From the NCBI RefSeq assembly GCF_004359215.1, contig NC_090610.1, positions 12,334,050 through 12,386,369 of the forward strand: a stretch of 52,320 nt of DNA, written 5' to 3'. This DNA comes from Bremia lactucae (Eukaryota > Oomycota > Peronosporomycetes > Peronosporales > Peronosporaceae). Shown here piece after piece: positions 20,981 through 31,633 of the stretch (its first letter is position 1; every line of letters starts with the position of its first letter). The translations under genes were made by a program, and so were the position numbers. The notes beneath the pieces were generated by a model. It ran no database searches. It was not told the DNA's origin and worked only from the letters and a program-made list of their open reading frames with translations.

Positions 20981-22630
20981 ATGCTCGATTACGGGGAACA
21001 ACCACGTTGGGCATCCCAGCCTCTTGTCCTGTCCCCACGATCAAGCCAGGATCCGTTATCAACATTTTTGCATGCTGACTTGAAAGCATGGCATCCACGC
21101 ACGAAGCGGGCGGCAAGTGAGGCACTGCCTCGATCGAAAGGACGAAGTGGTAGCAATATACATTCGACAAAACACATTAGCGCCGACTCGAGGGAGGACG
21201 GAGATCGCAAGGAACGGCTGTCGACTCCGAATGAGCACGAAAATGGAGAGACGAACGAGAAAAATCAGACTGGGAACGAGTCCACTGGAAATGCTCTATT
21301 GTACTTTTGGAAGCGATTTGTTCCTCACGCGAAGTATCAAGTGAATCACGTCACCGTCATGTACTCGATCTCGTTCTACCCGTGGAAAATGGAACCGCAT
21401 TGTTACTATTCCCACCCGGAAGCTGCGGCCAATTGGATGCCCGATACTTCTAGTCCCCGGTGCCAAATCTGCCTCGTTTCGTTTACACTCACTCGTCGAC
21501 GCCACCACTGTCGCCTATGTGGCCATCTCGTGTGTGCCAATTGCTCGCCCGATCGGACGTATCTGCCGTTTCTTGGTTCGGCTCCAAGTCAGCATCGATT
21601 AATCAAAGACGGTGCCCCCCAACGAACATGCAGCGCTTGTGCAAGTACGTTGCAAAATATGGCAGGACAAGACGATCCTCGCGTCAAGCGGTTCACCGTT
21701 GCTGTCCCGTCAAGAGGTCGACGAAAATCCACAGTTTCTTCAAATGCTTCAATTGAAGTTGAGGTGGAACGCCCGTCGCTATTGCTGCGACAACCCACGA
21801 GCACCGACGTGGAAGATGAAGCTTTTTATGCCGAATCTACGAAAGCCTTGCAGCTCGAGCGACAGGCTTGTGGAAATGCGCTCCATTACCCCCTTCGTCT
21901 GTCGGTTACGCGAGCTGAAGAGCTGGATGAGATTCTAAGTGCTCGCACGTGCTCACGATTGAAAGTAGCCGTGAGTTCGGAAGAAAAGCTCGACACGAGG
22001 CAGTTTGTTATGAGTTCGGCTTGGTTAAAGCAGTGGCTGCAGTATGTCCGTGTCGATACGACCACATCTGACGCTTTGATGGCAAATATGCGTCCTTCTG
22101 GTGAAAGAATTCGTCGCGGCACACGACAGAGCAGAAAGAATCGCATTGTAAGACCTCGTCGACCTGGACCTGTGTCGAATTACGAATTGCTTCGATTTGT
22201 AGGTGGGGAGTTAGTAGCGAGAGATGGTTTGCAGCAAAGTAGAGGGAATCACAAAGGCGGTGATTATCGTGTTGTAAGCCAGGAAGTGTGGCTTTCGTTT
22301 TTAGAGATTTACGGCGGTGGGCCAAGCATTCAAGTCCAAAGTAATGGTCAAAGTCGAGGCACGGAGCCTCAGGTTTCGTCAATACGCCCACAATGGATTA
22401 TCACAGAATTGGATGATTCGATTCCAGCTTTGGCAACCTCGTTAACGGATAACGACTATGCTTCCAACTCGAGACAGAGAGGTGGTCGCATGCGCTTTCT
22501 TCCTTCCGAGGTCAAGACTTATAGAAATCATTCGCCTTACTCCATGGTGAGAACGCGATCAGAACCAACAAGTTGCTTGATCTCAGCACCTTTTGTTTCA
22601 TTAGCCGAAAATCGGACCACGCTTGTATAG
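20981..22630 (+). CDS. FYVE zinc-finger protein
   Basis: A single-exon frame of 549 residues. Residues ~160-223 form a FYVE finger: C161-x2-C164 (RCQICLVSF), the basic RRRHHCRLCG patch that binds phosphatidylinositol 3-phosphate, VCANCS, and a final CSAC pair. This predicts binding to early endosomes or other PI3P-rich membranes. Residues ~92-155 (YFWKRFVPHAKYQV ... HCYYSH) are a conserved-looking lead-in; residues 1-90 and 235-549 are low-complexity or unassigned and rich in Ser/Arg. Oomycetes have many FYVE proteins with no animal counterpart, and this is probably one of them. A longer protein through an upstream exon is not excluded. Confidence 0.88.
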   Translation: MLDYGEQPRWASQPLVLSPRSSQDPLSTFLHADLKAWHPRTKRAASEALPRSKGRSGSNIHSTKHISADSREDGDRKERLSTPNEHENGETNEKNQTGNESTGNALLYFWKRFVPHAKYQVNHVTVMYSISFYPWKMEPHCYYSHPEAAANWMPDTSSPRCQICLVSFTLTRRRHHCRLCGHLVCANCSPDRTYLPFLGSAPSQHRLIKDGAPQRTCSACASTLQNMAGQDDPRVKRFTVAVPSRGRRKSTVSSNASIEVEVERPSLLLRQPTSTDVEDEAFYAESTKALQLERQACGNALHYPLRLSVTRAEELDEILSARTCSRLKVAVSSEEKLDTRQFVMSSAWLKQWLQYVRVDTTTSDALMANMRPSGERIRRGTRQSRKNRIVRPRRPGPVSNYELLRFVGGELVARDGLQQSRGNHKGGDYRVVSQEVWLSFLEIYGGGPSIQVQSNGQSRGTEPQVSSIRPQWIITELDDSIPALATSLTDNDYASNSRQRGGRMRFLPSEVKTYRNHSPYSMVRTRSEPTSCLISAPFVSLAENRTTLV

Positions 22631-22945
22631 CATGATCTTTTTTTTGTTATGAAGCCGATTTATTGTGAGTGGCCGACCTCGTGAGCTCAGCCAATACTGT
22701 ATGATTCATTTTCTATAGAAGCAACGTATTTTGTCTACCTTACTTTTCGCTACAACTTCGACTCGATCTCATTAGGCTCGTGTCTTTGTTAAACAAATGC
22801 TGCAACTAAGTGCCCATAAATTGGCGTGTACAGACTACAACATGTTGCAAGACGTAGCAATAAAAGTTTACATTTTTATTCGTATCCCTACAACTTTTGA
22901 TGATTCACTCTTTCAATAGGTGTAATGCAAACACCGTGACCTTGT
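22631..22945. other. Convergent 3' space
   Basis: About 315 bp between the stops of the FYVE gene and the JmjC gene. AT-rich and without an open frame. Nothing recognised. Confidence 0.5.
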
Positions 22946-24370
22946 TTACAAATATCCCTTTTCTTTATTTGATACAAAGCGCTCCTCCCAGTCAAGCTGC
23001 CAAAGAGGCGAGGAGTACGGCGAAGCGTAAAACTCTGGCGTAAGTTGATCCGGTGGATGGTACCAATAGTTTAAAGCCATGTGACCGTAGTTTTGAGTAG
23101 AGTTCAACGATTTGACCTCGTGAAACCACGAAGCAGGAAGATAGAGCATCTCCCCAGCTTCTAACTCACAAATAGCGGCTTTTGCTTGACAGAAATGAGG
23201 ATATTCAGCATGCAACTCCTGCTGCGCTTCCTCACTACCACTTAATCGGGAAAGATCCACTTGACTAAAATTTTCCGGGTAAGTCACCTCCACCTCACTA
23301 ACTTGGCGTTTAAATGTCTTCATTTCGTGCTCCTTTATATCTAGTGTATCAAGTTCGTCCATCTCGCTGTCGTCATTTCCTTCCGAATCGCTTTCTTCAA
23401 AGTGAAAAGTACCATTCTCCACGTTTTCGTCCTCGTCAAATTCATTCTTGTCAATATGCAACACGTGAAGCATGGCTTTTTCTAAACGATCTTCCGCCGC
23501 TTGAAGACGAGCTACAGCACCCGGTACCCCCTTCTCCATGGCTTTTTCCGCTTCAGCAAGCTCCCACTCGGCCGCGCTTGTCTCGAAAGCTGCAAGTGTC
23601 TCCCGCTCCGCCACAATATCAGCACCATACGGCGTTGTCTCCTTACCAACGTAATTAATCAATCCATTAAAATGGATTTGGGACATTTGTCCTCGCGGAT
23701 ACAAGTTGGTAGCGTCCGCGGGGGAGTACAACCGAAAATGTTTTGTCCCTCGCAGTAAAACATACAAATTATCGTGGTGATCATGATGCAATCCTGACGA
23801 CGTTGCGTGCTTACTACTTCCCATCCACAGGTTTATATTTTGAGGGATCAAGTGGCCCAAAAGCTTTGGACGTAGCGGAAAATCCGGTTGCAGCTTTTTC
23901 ATAAATGAAGTCATAACCTCCGGTCTCCCATTTTCATCGTTTAGGACTTCCTGCGTGGTCAGGTAGTGCATCTCATTACCGGCTTCGAGCAGCTGAAGGA
24001 AGTCACCGAACGTCATCTCCACCTTGATTCCCTTGCCAAACTTGTCCAAGAGATCTCCACGACGCTCGATAGCCAGTTTCGTGTCACCACCACCCATTAA
24101 CTCCTTCAAACGGTCATTTGAAAGCGACCATTTGCGTAAAGCAGTGAAATGTTCGTCTAACAAAGCACCAGTTAAAACCACTGGCGTTCGAGTACATACG
24201 TATTTCGAATGAAATTCCTCGGGCGTCACGCTACTAACAGGAATGCGATGAATGGTAAAGTTGTCTTTGGGTACAGTGAAGCCAGTGTACCCATTCCTAC
24301 AGGGCATTTCAGCAGCATTGATGGATTTACCGGATTCAGTGCTACGCAGGCGTTTCTGAGAGTCACTCAT
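22946..24370 (-). CDS. JmjC/cupin_8 2-oxoglutarate oxygenase, JMJD7-like
   Basis: Single exon, 474 residues. Fe(II)/2-oxoglutarate oxygenases of this family hydroxylate proteins or, in TYW5, tRNA. The N-terminal TPVVLTGAL motif (62-70) and LWMGSSKHATSSGLHHDHHD with NLYVLLRGTKHFRLY are typical of cupin_8. Iron ligands fit as H195 (with H196 adjacent), D197 and the distal H417 in LPASWFHEVKS; the 2-oxoglutarate lysine is probably K210 (GTKHF). A long insertion at about 250-365 separates the two halves of the barrel. It starts as charged helix and ends very acidic (ESDSEGNDDSEMDELDTLD), and is absent from human JMJD7 as I know it. An initiator-like TCACTCC lies at 24388-24394 on the minus strand, 18 nt before the ATG. 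The substrate is unknown. Confidence 0.88.
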   Translation of the reverse strand: MSDSQKRLRSTESGKSINAAEMPCRNGYTGFTVPKDNFTIHRIPVSSVTPEEFHSKYVCTRTPVVLTGALLDEHFTALRKWSLSNDRLKELMGGGDTKLAIERRGDLLDKFGKGIKVEMTFGDFLQLLEAGNEMHYLTTQEVLNDENGRPEVMTSFMKKLQPDFPLRPKLLGHLIPQNINLWMGSSKHATSSGLHHDHHDNLYVLLRGTKHFRLYSPADATNLYPRGQMSQIHFNGLINYVGKETTPYGADIVAERETLAAFETSAAEWELAEAEKAMEKGVPGAVARLQAAEDRLEKAMLHVLHIDKNEFDEDENVENGTFHFEESDSEGNDDSEMDELDTLDIKEHEMKTFKRQVSEVEVTYPENFSQVDLSRLSGSEEAQQELHAEYPHFCQAKAAICELEAGEMLYLPASWFHEVKSLNSTQNYGHMALNYWYHPPDQLTPEFYASPYSSPLWQLDWEERFVSNKEKGYL

Positions 24371-24699
24371 TACGTTTGCAGTGGACGGGAGTGAACCTAC
24401 AGATTTATTCGAAAAAAGGCCAACTATGGGTAATTTACAAGCTTACAGGCAAGGTTTGAGCCTCATCTGATTTTTATCCAGTAAAGTTCGAATTTATAAT
24501 CACTAAGATGAAGTGCGCAAGCATGAGAAGGGACAAAAAGGCCACCTTCTGAATTAAAAAAATGTTGTGAGTCAACGAAAGCTGGTCGCATTATAAAAAG
24601 GTACTACCGAGAAAAGAAATGGCCGTAAACAATTGTATAATATGTTACTCATTCCCCAATCTGCGACGCAGTGATCAGATCTGATCAAGGAGGAGTATA
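24371..24699. other. Intergenic, between the JmjC promoter and the LINE
   Basis: Contains the promoter side of the minus-strand JmjC gene. No frame of note and no clear LINE 5' boundary. The LINE start given below is therefore approximate. Confidence 0.4.
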
Positions 24700-24738
24700 A
24701 ATTGGACAGCTTTAGCCTACACGCAAAACGTGAGCGAG

Positions 24739-26340
24739 ATGGAGCCGCCTCACCTGCCTCCTCCGGGAGTGGGAAGGAAGACGGAAAGCCCGCTTACTTT
24801 GGCGCCGGATCGACCAGTCGACGCGCAAGACTTATGCGACGTTCAGGAAGACGAAAGCCCGGACCACGGAAATACGCAGGCGTCGGACGAGACACAAGAC
24901 GTGATTCCGAAGGGACAGGCCGAGTGCTTGATGCCACAGCAGTCGTGTGATTCGAGCGAGCGGGACGAGAATGCAGCTGGAAAGGGCGGCGTCAGGGAGA
25001 TGCCAGCTTAAAGTACTGCTCAGGACACTGGAGCCCAGCAATCGTCTTCTGAACGACCGAACGTCACGACTAGTATATCATCATCGGCGATGTTTACGGC
25101 GCTGGTCGCAGAGATGACAGACTCACCCCATGTCAGTCCCATCGAAGCGTGGTTAACAACGGTACGGCACCTGTTCGCGGAGGTATACGACACAGTGCCA
25201 GTTCGTTTGGAGGCATTGCCAGCGGATAGAAAGCGTTTTTCATCTCTCAGCTCAGCGGAGGCGGCAAACTTGTTAGGATTGTTCGAGCAAGCATTCGTCA
25301 AAGGCAACGGCGGCTTTTCCGACTGGAAAAAATTGGCGACTTCCATTTCGCATGAATTGTTCACCACGAAGTGGGCCTTTAAAGAGATCGTCCGCAAACT
25401 ATCCAGTCAGCACAAGTGGTCCCAAGCTCCGGTTCTAAACCAGGGTGGGATAAAATGGTTCGAACAGGAGCCACCCCTTTACGCCAGGCAGCACCGCCGG
25501 CCAGCGTACAGAACCAGCGATTCGACACCTTTTGTTTGATCCCTCGGCTTTCACTGCCGAGGCCATATCACGGTTTAAAGCGCTATGTGGATCACCCGCT
25601 ACAAGGTCAGGGCAGCACCAAGTCCGGGAAGGCACGTATGATGAATGGGCAGTCATTGTGGGCATGGTAGAGGGAACGGTTGCGTGTCGTCGCATGCCAG
25701 ATTTTCTCTCGCAAGTTCTTAAAAGTGAGCAGCGACTGCGCCTGCACACTACTATTCAGGCCCAAGTCGAAGGCGAGTTGATTTTACGATTGGATCGCTC
25801 TCGGGTGGTCAAGGCGAGCGAAAGAGCACAAAGGCCATTACGGAGGCTATTCTGGAATCGGCGGAGCTGGCGTATTTTAATCTTCCAGCTCTACATCAAA
25901 TGCTCAGCCAGACTAAGTCAATTAGCTATGACCACGTTACCGAGACCATTCGTTTCTACTTCTTCACTCGTACTACAGCGGACCGCCACAAAGAGGTACA
26001 AGTGCCGTACCAGGGCGGAGTTTACCGACTCTACAATGCTCACCGACCGGAAAAAGGCTCGGTTTGGCAGCGCCAGCAAGGATTGAATGGGATACCACAA
26101 GGGCGGCGTGTAGAGTACACAGTGCACCTTTCAACCTTACCAGGTTCAGTGACATTGGCAGGCTGGCAGCCTTCCTTAAGGTGAAGATCCCGACGGAGTT
26201 CGACATGGAAGACTTAGACACGCATACCCCCGTTTCAAGGACGTCGACTATCTGGAGGGTGACTTTCAAGCTGGCGGGATGCCCTCTCTTCTGGACGGAC
26301 TGGTACGTATACCCTAATTCGGCACAACCATCATTGTGAA
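24739..26340 (+). pseudogene. LINE ORF1, N-terminal Gag-like part
   Basis: Starts at ATG 24739 (MEPPHLPPPGVGRKTES) and stops at 25011. It continues in frame pieces 25090-25539 (SPIEAWLTTVRHLFAEVYDT), 25532-25840 (SRFKALCGSPATRSGQHQVR) and 25900-26184 (SYDHVTETIRFYFFTRTTAD). A last piece, 26064-26339, carries SDIGRLAAFLKVKIPTEFD just before the zinc knuckle. Domain identity is uncertain; position and the following CCHC suggest an RNA-binding Gag-like protein. At least four frame breaks. Confidence 0.6.
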
Positions 26341-26368
26341 GCACCCAAAAGTGGCCCGTCGGCTGCAG

Positions 26369-26410
26369 TGCCTCCAATGCGGTAACTTAGGTCACACGCT
26401 CGCGCGATGC
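26369..26410 (+). other. CCHC zinc knuckle in LINE ORF1, copy A
   Basis: Encodes CLQCGNLGHTLARC, a perfect C-x2-C-x4-H-x4-C knuckle as in retroelement Gag proteins. It lies in the frame that starts at 26336 and runs to 26818. Confidence 0.9.
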
Positions 26411-26849
26411 AGCTTTACGGACGGTCAGCTCCGAGGTCCTGGCGGAATTGTCGAAACAGAAGGTGACGTACGGGAGCTCGACGACCTAGCTATGGAAGAG
26501 ATTAAGGCAATGGCGGCTCGACGTCTAAAGCTTCAACATGCGGCAGAAACAGCGGCTAAAGCTGCGGTGACGCCATCTGGGACGGGTGACGACGCTAAAC
26601 AGTCCACAAATACCTCTCCACCACCATCACCAGAAATCAGTATGTCACCGCAAGCGGAACAAGGTACGAAGTTCAAGCATATCCAACCCAAGCCAAACCG
26701 CGACCTCAGCAACCATGGATCACCGTACCTATCAAGGGCAGCCGCTCGAGGAGTTCGACCGCCAAAGCGTTTAACTCTATACCACTCTCGCGATCAGGAG
26801 GGTTCAAGTCCTGGATGACGACGACGAGTGGACGACAGAGAATGATAAA

Positions 26850-28203
26850 GTGACTGCTGGAGATGCTAAACAGATAAGGAGAAGGCTCTCGAGGGCCAGC
26901 ATTGTGGACTTAACAGCTGAGGACAACAGTGCCAAGGTAACCCCCAAGAGAACTCCTCTCACAGCAGCGGAGAAGACCAGGAAAGCAGATGGACTAGCGC
27001 GAGGACCGGCTCCTACTTCTGTGGGCCCTGTCCTCATGACTCTAAAGCGTCAGGAACGAATATCATTTCAAAAGATTATTGATCGTCAAGCCATCCACCT
27101 CAAGACCTCATTGCCAATGGGTGCTCGTTTGACATCCACCCCGGAAAATATGACCAAGTTGGAGTACCAATTAGGTCTCCGCTCAGTTGTCACACCGGCT
27201 ACAGGCAACTGTCTAGCCATGGCGTTATCGCAGGCGGCGGCGAATGCCCATCTGGACGACCCGGACCAGGCGCTAGAGTTCTGACGGCTAGTCTCAAACG
27301 AGGGATAAAGTTTTCAGAACTTTTGGATCTTGAAGGTCAGATGGCCCACGACCATAGAGTGAATTTTTTGACCAATGTCCAACGTGGATGGTCCTCTATG
27401 ACCGTACTGAGTCGGCATCCCAGTTGCGTTGGTTCTTGGAGGATTACGCGACCAGTTCTTCAGCCAGAACGGCTAAAGTACCTGATAACACGTGGGGTGG
27501 ACGGGATATCATTGGCATGGCTGCAAAAAATTTGCGACGAACTGTATATGTTGTTCAGCAGCTAGATGTCAAGCCGCAGGAATGGCGTTGCGCGAAGCAT
27601 ATTCCGACAACAGTCACTCGTCACCACCGCGTGGTCGAGACAGCGTCGGAGTATCAGATGTCTATTGCGGACCTAATGGACGAAGTAACTGCGCTTAAGA
27701 TAGATACTCCGGATCACCCACCCCTTCTGTTGCAATTTCGCGAGAAGCATTACTCAGCTTTTATACACTCTGGGCGTATGAGTCAGCTCCCCGACTTCGA
27801 CTCAGAGGAGGATAATCCGGGAGTTCCGGGACATGACCGAGCCGTGGTTCAACTTCGCACAGCCATTACGACTCCGAATACTGAAGAGGTCTTCGAGGCA
27901 TCGACTCAAAGGAACTGTGTCGACGTAACTACGTCTGATAGATCGGCAAAGGCCGGGCAAGGGGCCTCTTGTATGGTCGAGACAGGACCCATCAGCGCGC
28001 TAGTTGTGATGGAGAGGCAAATGATCCTGCCGCCAACCTCCACAACACCTCCAGCAGGGATACGCCAAGCCCCACCCGCTGATCGTAAACGTGGACATGC
28101 TGTGTCTTCGGAGGGCAGTGTTACATTGGGGACGATGGTGACTTACCAGAACAACGATTCTGTTCTAAAAAGGGCCGCATTGATCCTATGGAACAGATGC
28201 TGA
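26850..28203 (+). pseudogene. LINE ORF1, OTU-like cysteine protease region, copy A
   Basis: Three features in order fit an OTU deubiquitinase-type fold. VTPATGNCLAMALSQAAA at ~27190-27240 carries the catalytic-Cys motif (usual form D-G-N-C-L-F-x-A). WGGRDIIGMAAKNLRRTVYV at ~27494-27552 is the W-G-G-x-x-x-x-x-A-x-x-x-x-x-x-x-V-Y-V strand. LLLQFREKHYSAF at ~27724-27765 carries the catalytic His. A stop at 27284 and a frame change before 27388 split Cys from His, so the copy cannot make an intact enzyme. OTU domains in some LINE polyproteins are known. Confidence 0.7.
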
Positions 28204-28708
28204 GCACCGATACAGAGGTACCCGATCGTATTGATCGCGATGAATGGGCAGCAGCGTGGGAGATTCTGGAGCCTGAGTGGCCGAATTCCAAGCAGATTCC
28301 ATTTCCAACTGTCAATAGCCAAACGTCAGAGTGGAAGAGGGTTGCTAGCCTTGCTCCAGATCATTTATTATGGTTGGTGAAGCGATTTATGTTTCCAGGA
28401 GAGCTTTTGCAGACGTTGGACGACACAATTATCGAGACGTGGATGTCAGGAAGTCGACGTGACTGTGTGGAAGACGGATTGCAGAGATTTCGAGAACAGC
28501 CGTTAGACAGACCAACACAACTATGGATAGATCAGTGGGTGCTAAAGACGCAGCACCGTCCTGATCACTCCGTGCTAGCACCACTTATGGACAATGCAGA
28601 CGATTGGCGTTTGTTGCGAGCACGTAATTATGCAGGAGACATTCTGCTAAAGCTTTGTGATCCACAGCGCCGTTCCAGACTCAGTCATCACTTGCTGTGT
28701 GCGCTTCT
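28188..28708 (+). pseudogene. LINE ORF1 C-terminal part or linker, copy A (cut by the duplication joint)
   Basis: An open frame starting MEQMLSTDTEVPDRIDRDEW, with PDHLLWLVKRFMFPGELLQT and LRARNYAGDILLKLCDPQRR. It breaks at the N (28709), where copy B begins. The uncut version is 30773-31507. Product unknown. Confidence 0.6.
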
Positions 28709-28709
28709 N
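28709..28709. other. Single ambiguous base at the duplication joint
   Basis: The only N in the window. To its left is the end of copy A, to its right the first base of copy B. Such placement is typical of a scaffold or contig joint with an overlap collapsed to one N. Confidence 0.85.
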
Positions 28710-31293
28710 CCTTACCAGGTTCAGTGACATTGGCAGGCTGGCAGCCTTCCTTAAGGTGAAGATCCCGACGGAGTTCGACATGGAAGACTTAGACACGCAT
28801 ACCCCCGTTTCAAGGACGTCGACTATCTGGAGGGTGACTTTCAAGCTGGCGGGATGCCCTCTCTTCTGGACGGAGTGGTACGTATACTCTAATTCGGCAC
28901 AACCATCATTGTGAAGCACCCAAAAGTGGGCCGTCGGCTGCAGTGCCTCCAATGCGGTAACTTAGGTCACACGCTCGCGCGATGCAGCTTTACGGACGGT
29001 CAGCTCCGAGGTCCTGGCGGAATTGTCGAAACAGAAGGTGACGTACGGGAGCTCGACGACCTAGCTATGGAAGAGATCATGGCAATGGCGGCTCGACGTC
29101 TAAAGCTTCAACTTGCGGCAGAAACAGCGGCTCAAGCTGTGGTGACGCCATCTGGGACGGGTGACGACGCTAAACAGTCCACAGATACCTCTCCACCACC
29201 ATCACCAGAAATCGGTATGTCACCGCAAGCGGAACAAGGTACGAAGTACGATATATCCATATCATATCCAACCCAAGCCAAACCGCGACCTCAGCAACCA
29301 TGGATCACCGTACCTATCAAGGGCAGCCGCTCGAGGAGTTCGACCGCCAAAGCGTTTAACTCTATACCACTCTCGCGATCAGGAGGGTTCAAGTCCTGGA
29401 TGACGACGACGAGTGGACGACAGAGAATGATAAAGTGACTGCTGGAGATGCTAAACAGATAAGGAGAAGGCTCTCGAGGGCCAGCATTGTGGACTTAACA
29501 GCTGAGGACAACAGTGCCAAGGTAACCCCCAAGAGAACTCCTCTCACAGCAGCGGAGAAGACCAGGAAAGCAGATGGACTAGCGCGAGGACCGGCTCCTA
29601 CTTCTGTGGGCCCTGTCCTCATGACTTTAAAGCGTCAGGAACGAATATCATTTCAAAAGATTATTGATCGTCAAGCCATCCACCTTAAGACCTCATTGCC
29701 AATGGGTGCTCGTTTGACATCCACCCCGGAAAATATGACCGAGTTGGAGTACCAATTAGGTCTCCGCTCTGTTGTCACACCGGCTACAGGCAACTGTCTA
29801 GCCATGGCGTTATCGCAGGCGGCGGCGAATGCCCATCTGGACGACCCGGACCAGGCGCTAGAGTTCTGACGGCTAGTCTCAAACGAGGGATAAAGTTTTC
29901 AGAACTTTTGGATCTTGAAGGTCAGATGGCCCACGACCATAGAGTGAATTTTTTTACCAATGTCCAACGTGGATGGTCCTCTATGACCGTACTGAGTCGG
30001 CATCCCAGTTGCGTTGGTTCTTGGAGGATTACGCGACCAGTTCTTCAGCCAGAACGGCTAAAGTACCTGATAACACGTGTGGTGGACGGGATATCATTGG
30101 CATGGCTGCAATTTTTTTGCGACGAACTGTATATGTTGTTCAGCATCTAGATGTCAAGCCGCAGGAATGGCGTTGCGCGAAGCATGTTCCGACAATAGTC
30201 ACTCGTCACCACCGCGTGGTCGAGACAGCGTCGGAGTATCAGATGTCTATTGCGGACCTAATGGACGAAGTAACTGCGCTTAAGATAGATACTCCGGATC
30301 ATCCACCCCTTCTGTTGCAATTTCGCGAGAAGCATTACTCAGCTTTTATTCACTCTGGGCGTATGAGTTAGCTCCCCGACTTCGACTCAGAGGAGGATAA
30401 TCCGGGAGTTCCGGGACATGACCGAGCCGTGGTTCTACTTCGCACAGCCATTACGACTCCGAATACTGAAGAGGTCTTCGAGGCATCGACTCGAAGGAAC
30501 TGTGTTGACGTAACTACGTCTGATAGATCGGCAAAGGCCGGGCAAGGGGCCTCTTGTATGGTCGAGACAGGACCCATCAGCGCGCTAGTTGTGATGGAGA
30601 GGCAAATGATCCTGCCGCCAACCTCCACAACACCTCCAGCAGGGATACGCCAAGCCCCACCCGCTGATCGTAAACGTGGACATGCTGTGTCTTCGGAGGG
30701 CAGTGTTACATTGGGGACGATGGTGACTTACCAGAACAACGATTCTGTTCTAAAAAGGGCCGCATTGATCCTATGGAACAGATGCTGAGCACCGATACAG
30801 AGGTACCCGATCGTATTGATCGCGATGAATGGGCAGCAGCGTGGGAGATTCTGGAGCCTGAGTGGCCGAATTCCAAGCAGATTCCATTTCCAACTGTCAA
30901 TAGCCAAACGTCAGAGTGGAAGAGGGTTGCTAGCCTTGCTCCAGATCATTTATTATGGTTGGTGAAGCGATTTATGTTTCCAGGAGAGCTTTTGCAGACG
31001 TTGGACGACACAATTATCGAGACGTGGATGTCAGGAAGTCGACGTGACTGTGTGGAAGACGGATTGCAGAGATTTCGAGAACAGCCGTTAGACAGACCAA
31101 CACAACTATGGATAGATCAGTGGGTGCTAAAGACGCAGCACCGTCCTGATCACTCCGTGCTAGCACCACTTATGGACAATGCAGACGATTGGCGTTTGTT
31201 GCGAGCACGTAATTATGCAGGAGACATTCTGCTAAAGCTTTGTGATCCACAGCGCCGTTCCAGACTCAGTCATCACTTGCTGTGTGCGCTTCT
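28710..31293 (+). repeat. Tandem duplication, copy B
   Basis: Second copy of the 2.57-kb unit. It carries its own CCHC knuckle at 28944-28985 and OTU-like motifs at ~29775-30360. Differences from copy A include a TAG stop at 30369-30371 where copy A has CAG, and Cys in place of Trp in the W-G-G motif. It runs on without a break past the unit end into the rest of the LINE. Confidence 0.9.
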
Positions 31294-31507
31294 ATATGAC
31301 CATGAGATTGCAGCACTAGTAGAAGGCACTCCATCGGCTACAAGTGTGTCGTCCAAAGTTCGTTCACATTTCAAGCTTATTACCACAAACGCCGGGTACA
31401 AGCAGGCGTATTACACACCCAATAAACGGGGTGATTGGGCCGCCATCGAGAGGTTTTGCTACACCGGGTTGGCACGTCCGGAGAGGAAACGACTACTTCA
31501 GTATTAA
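30773..31507 (+). pseudogene. LINE ORF1 C-terminal part or linker, uncut copy
   Basis: A 244-codon frame (MEQMLSTDTEVPDRIDRDEW ... ERKRLLQY). It includes the part missing from copy A after CALL and ends before the endonuclease. Product unknown. It may be the end of ORF1 or a linker between the protease and the endonuclease. Confidence 0.55.
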
Positions 31508-31633
31508 GAGCACTCTAAGGTGTTCCCTATCGTCGATCTACCATGGAGCGGATTTAGCCACTGCGGACGCTTACGGACGCCACACATTGCTGGACAGCTT
31601 CACATCAGTAGGTACCCTACACTCACCTCGGAC

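Larger units (their letters stand above)
26135..28708 (+). repeat. Tandem duplication, copy A
   Basis: From CCTTACCAGGTTCAGTGACA to GTGTGCGCTTCT. The same 2.57 kb recurs at 28710-31293 with a few per cent or less difference: scattered single-base changes and one 10-bp length change (AAGTTCAAGC here near 26671 against a longer form near 29244). Copy A ends at the single N at 28709. Confidence 0.9.
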
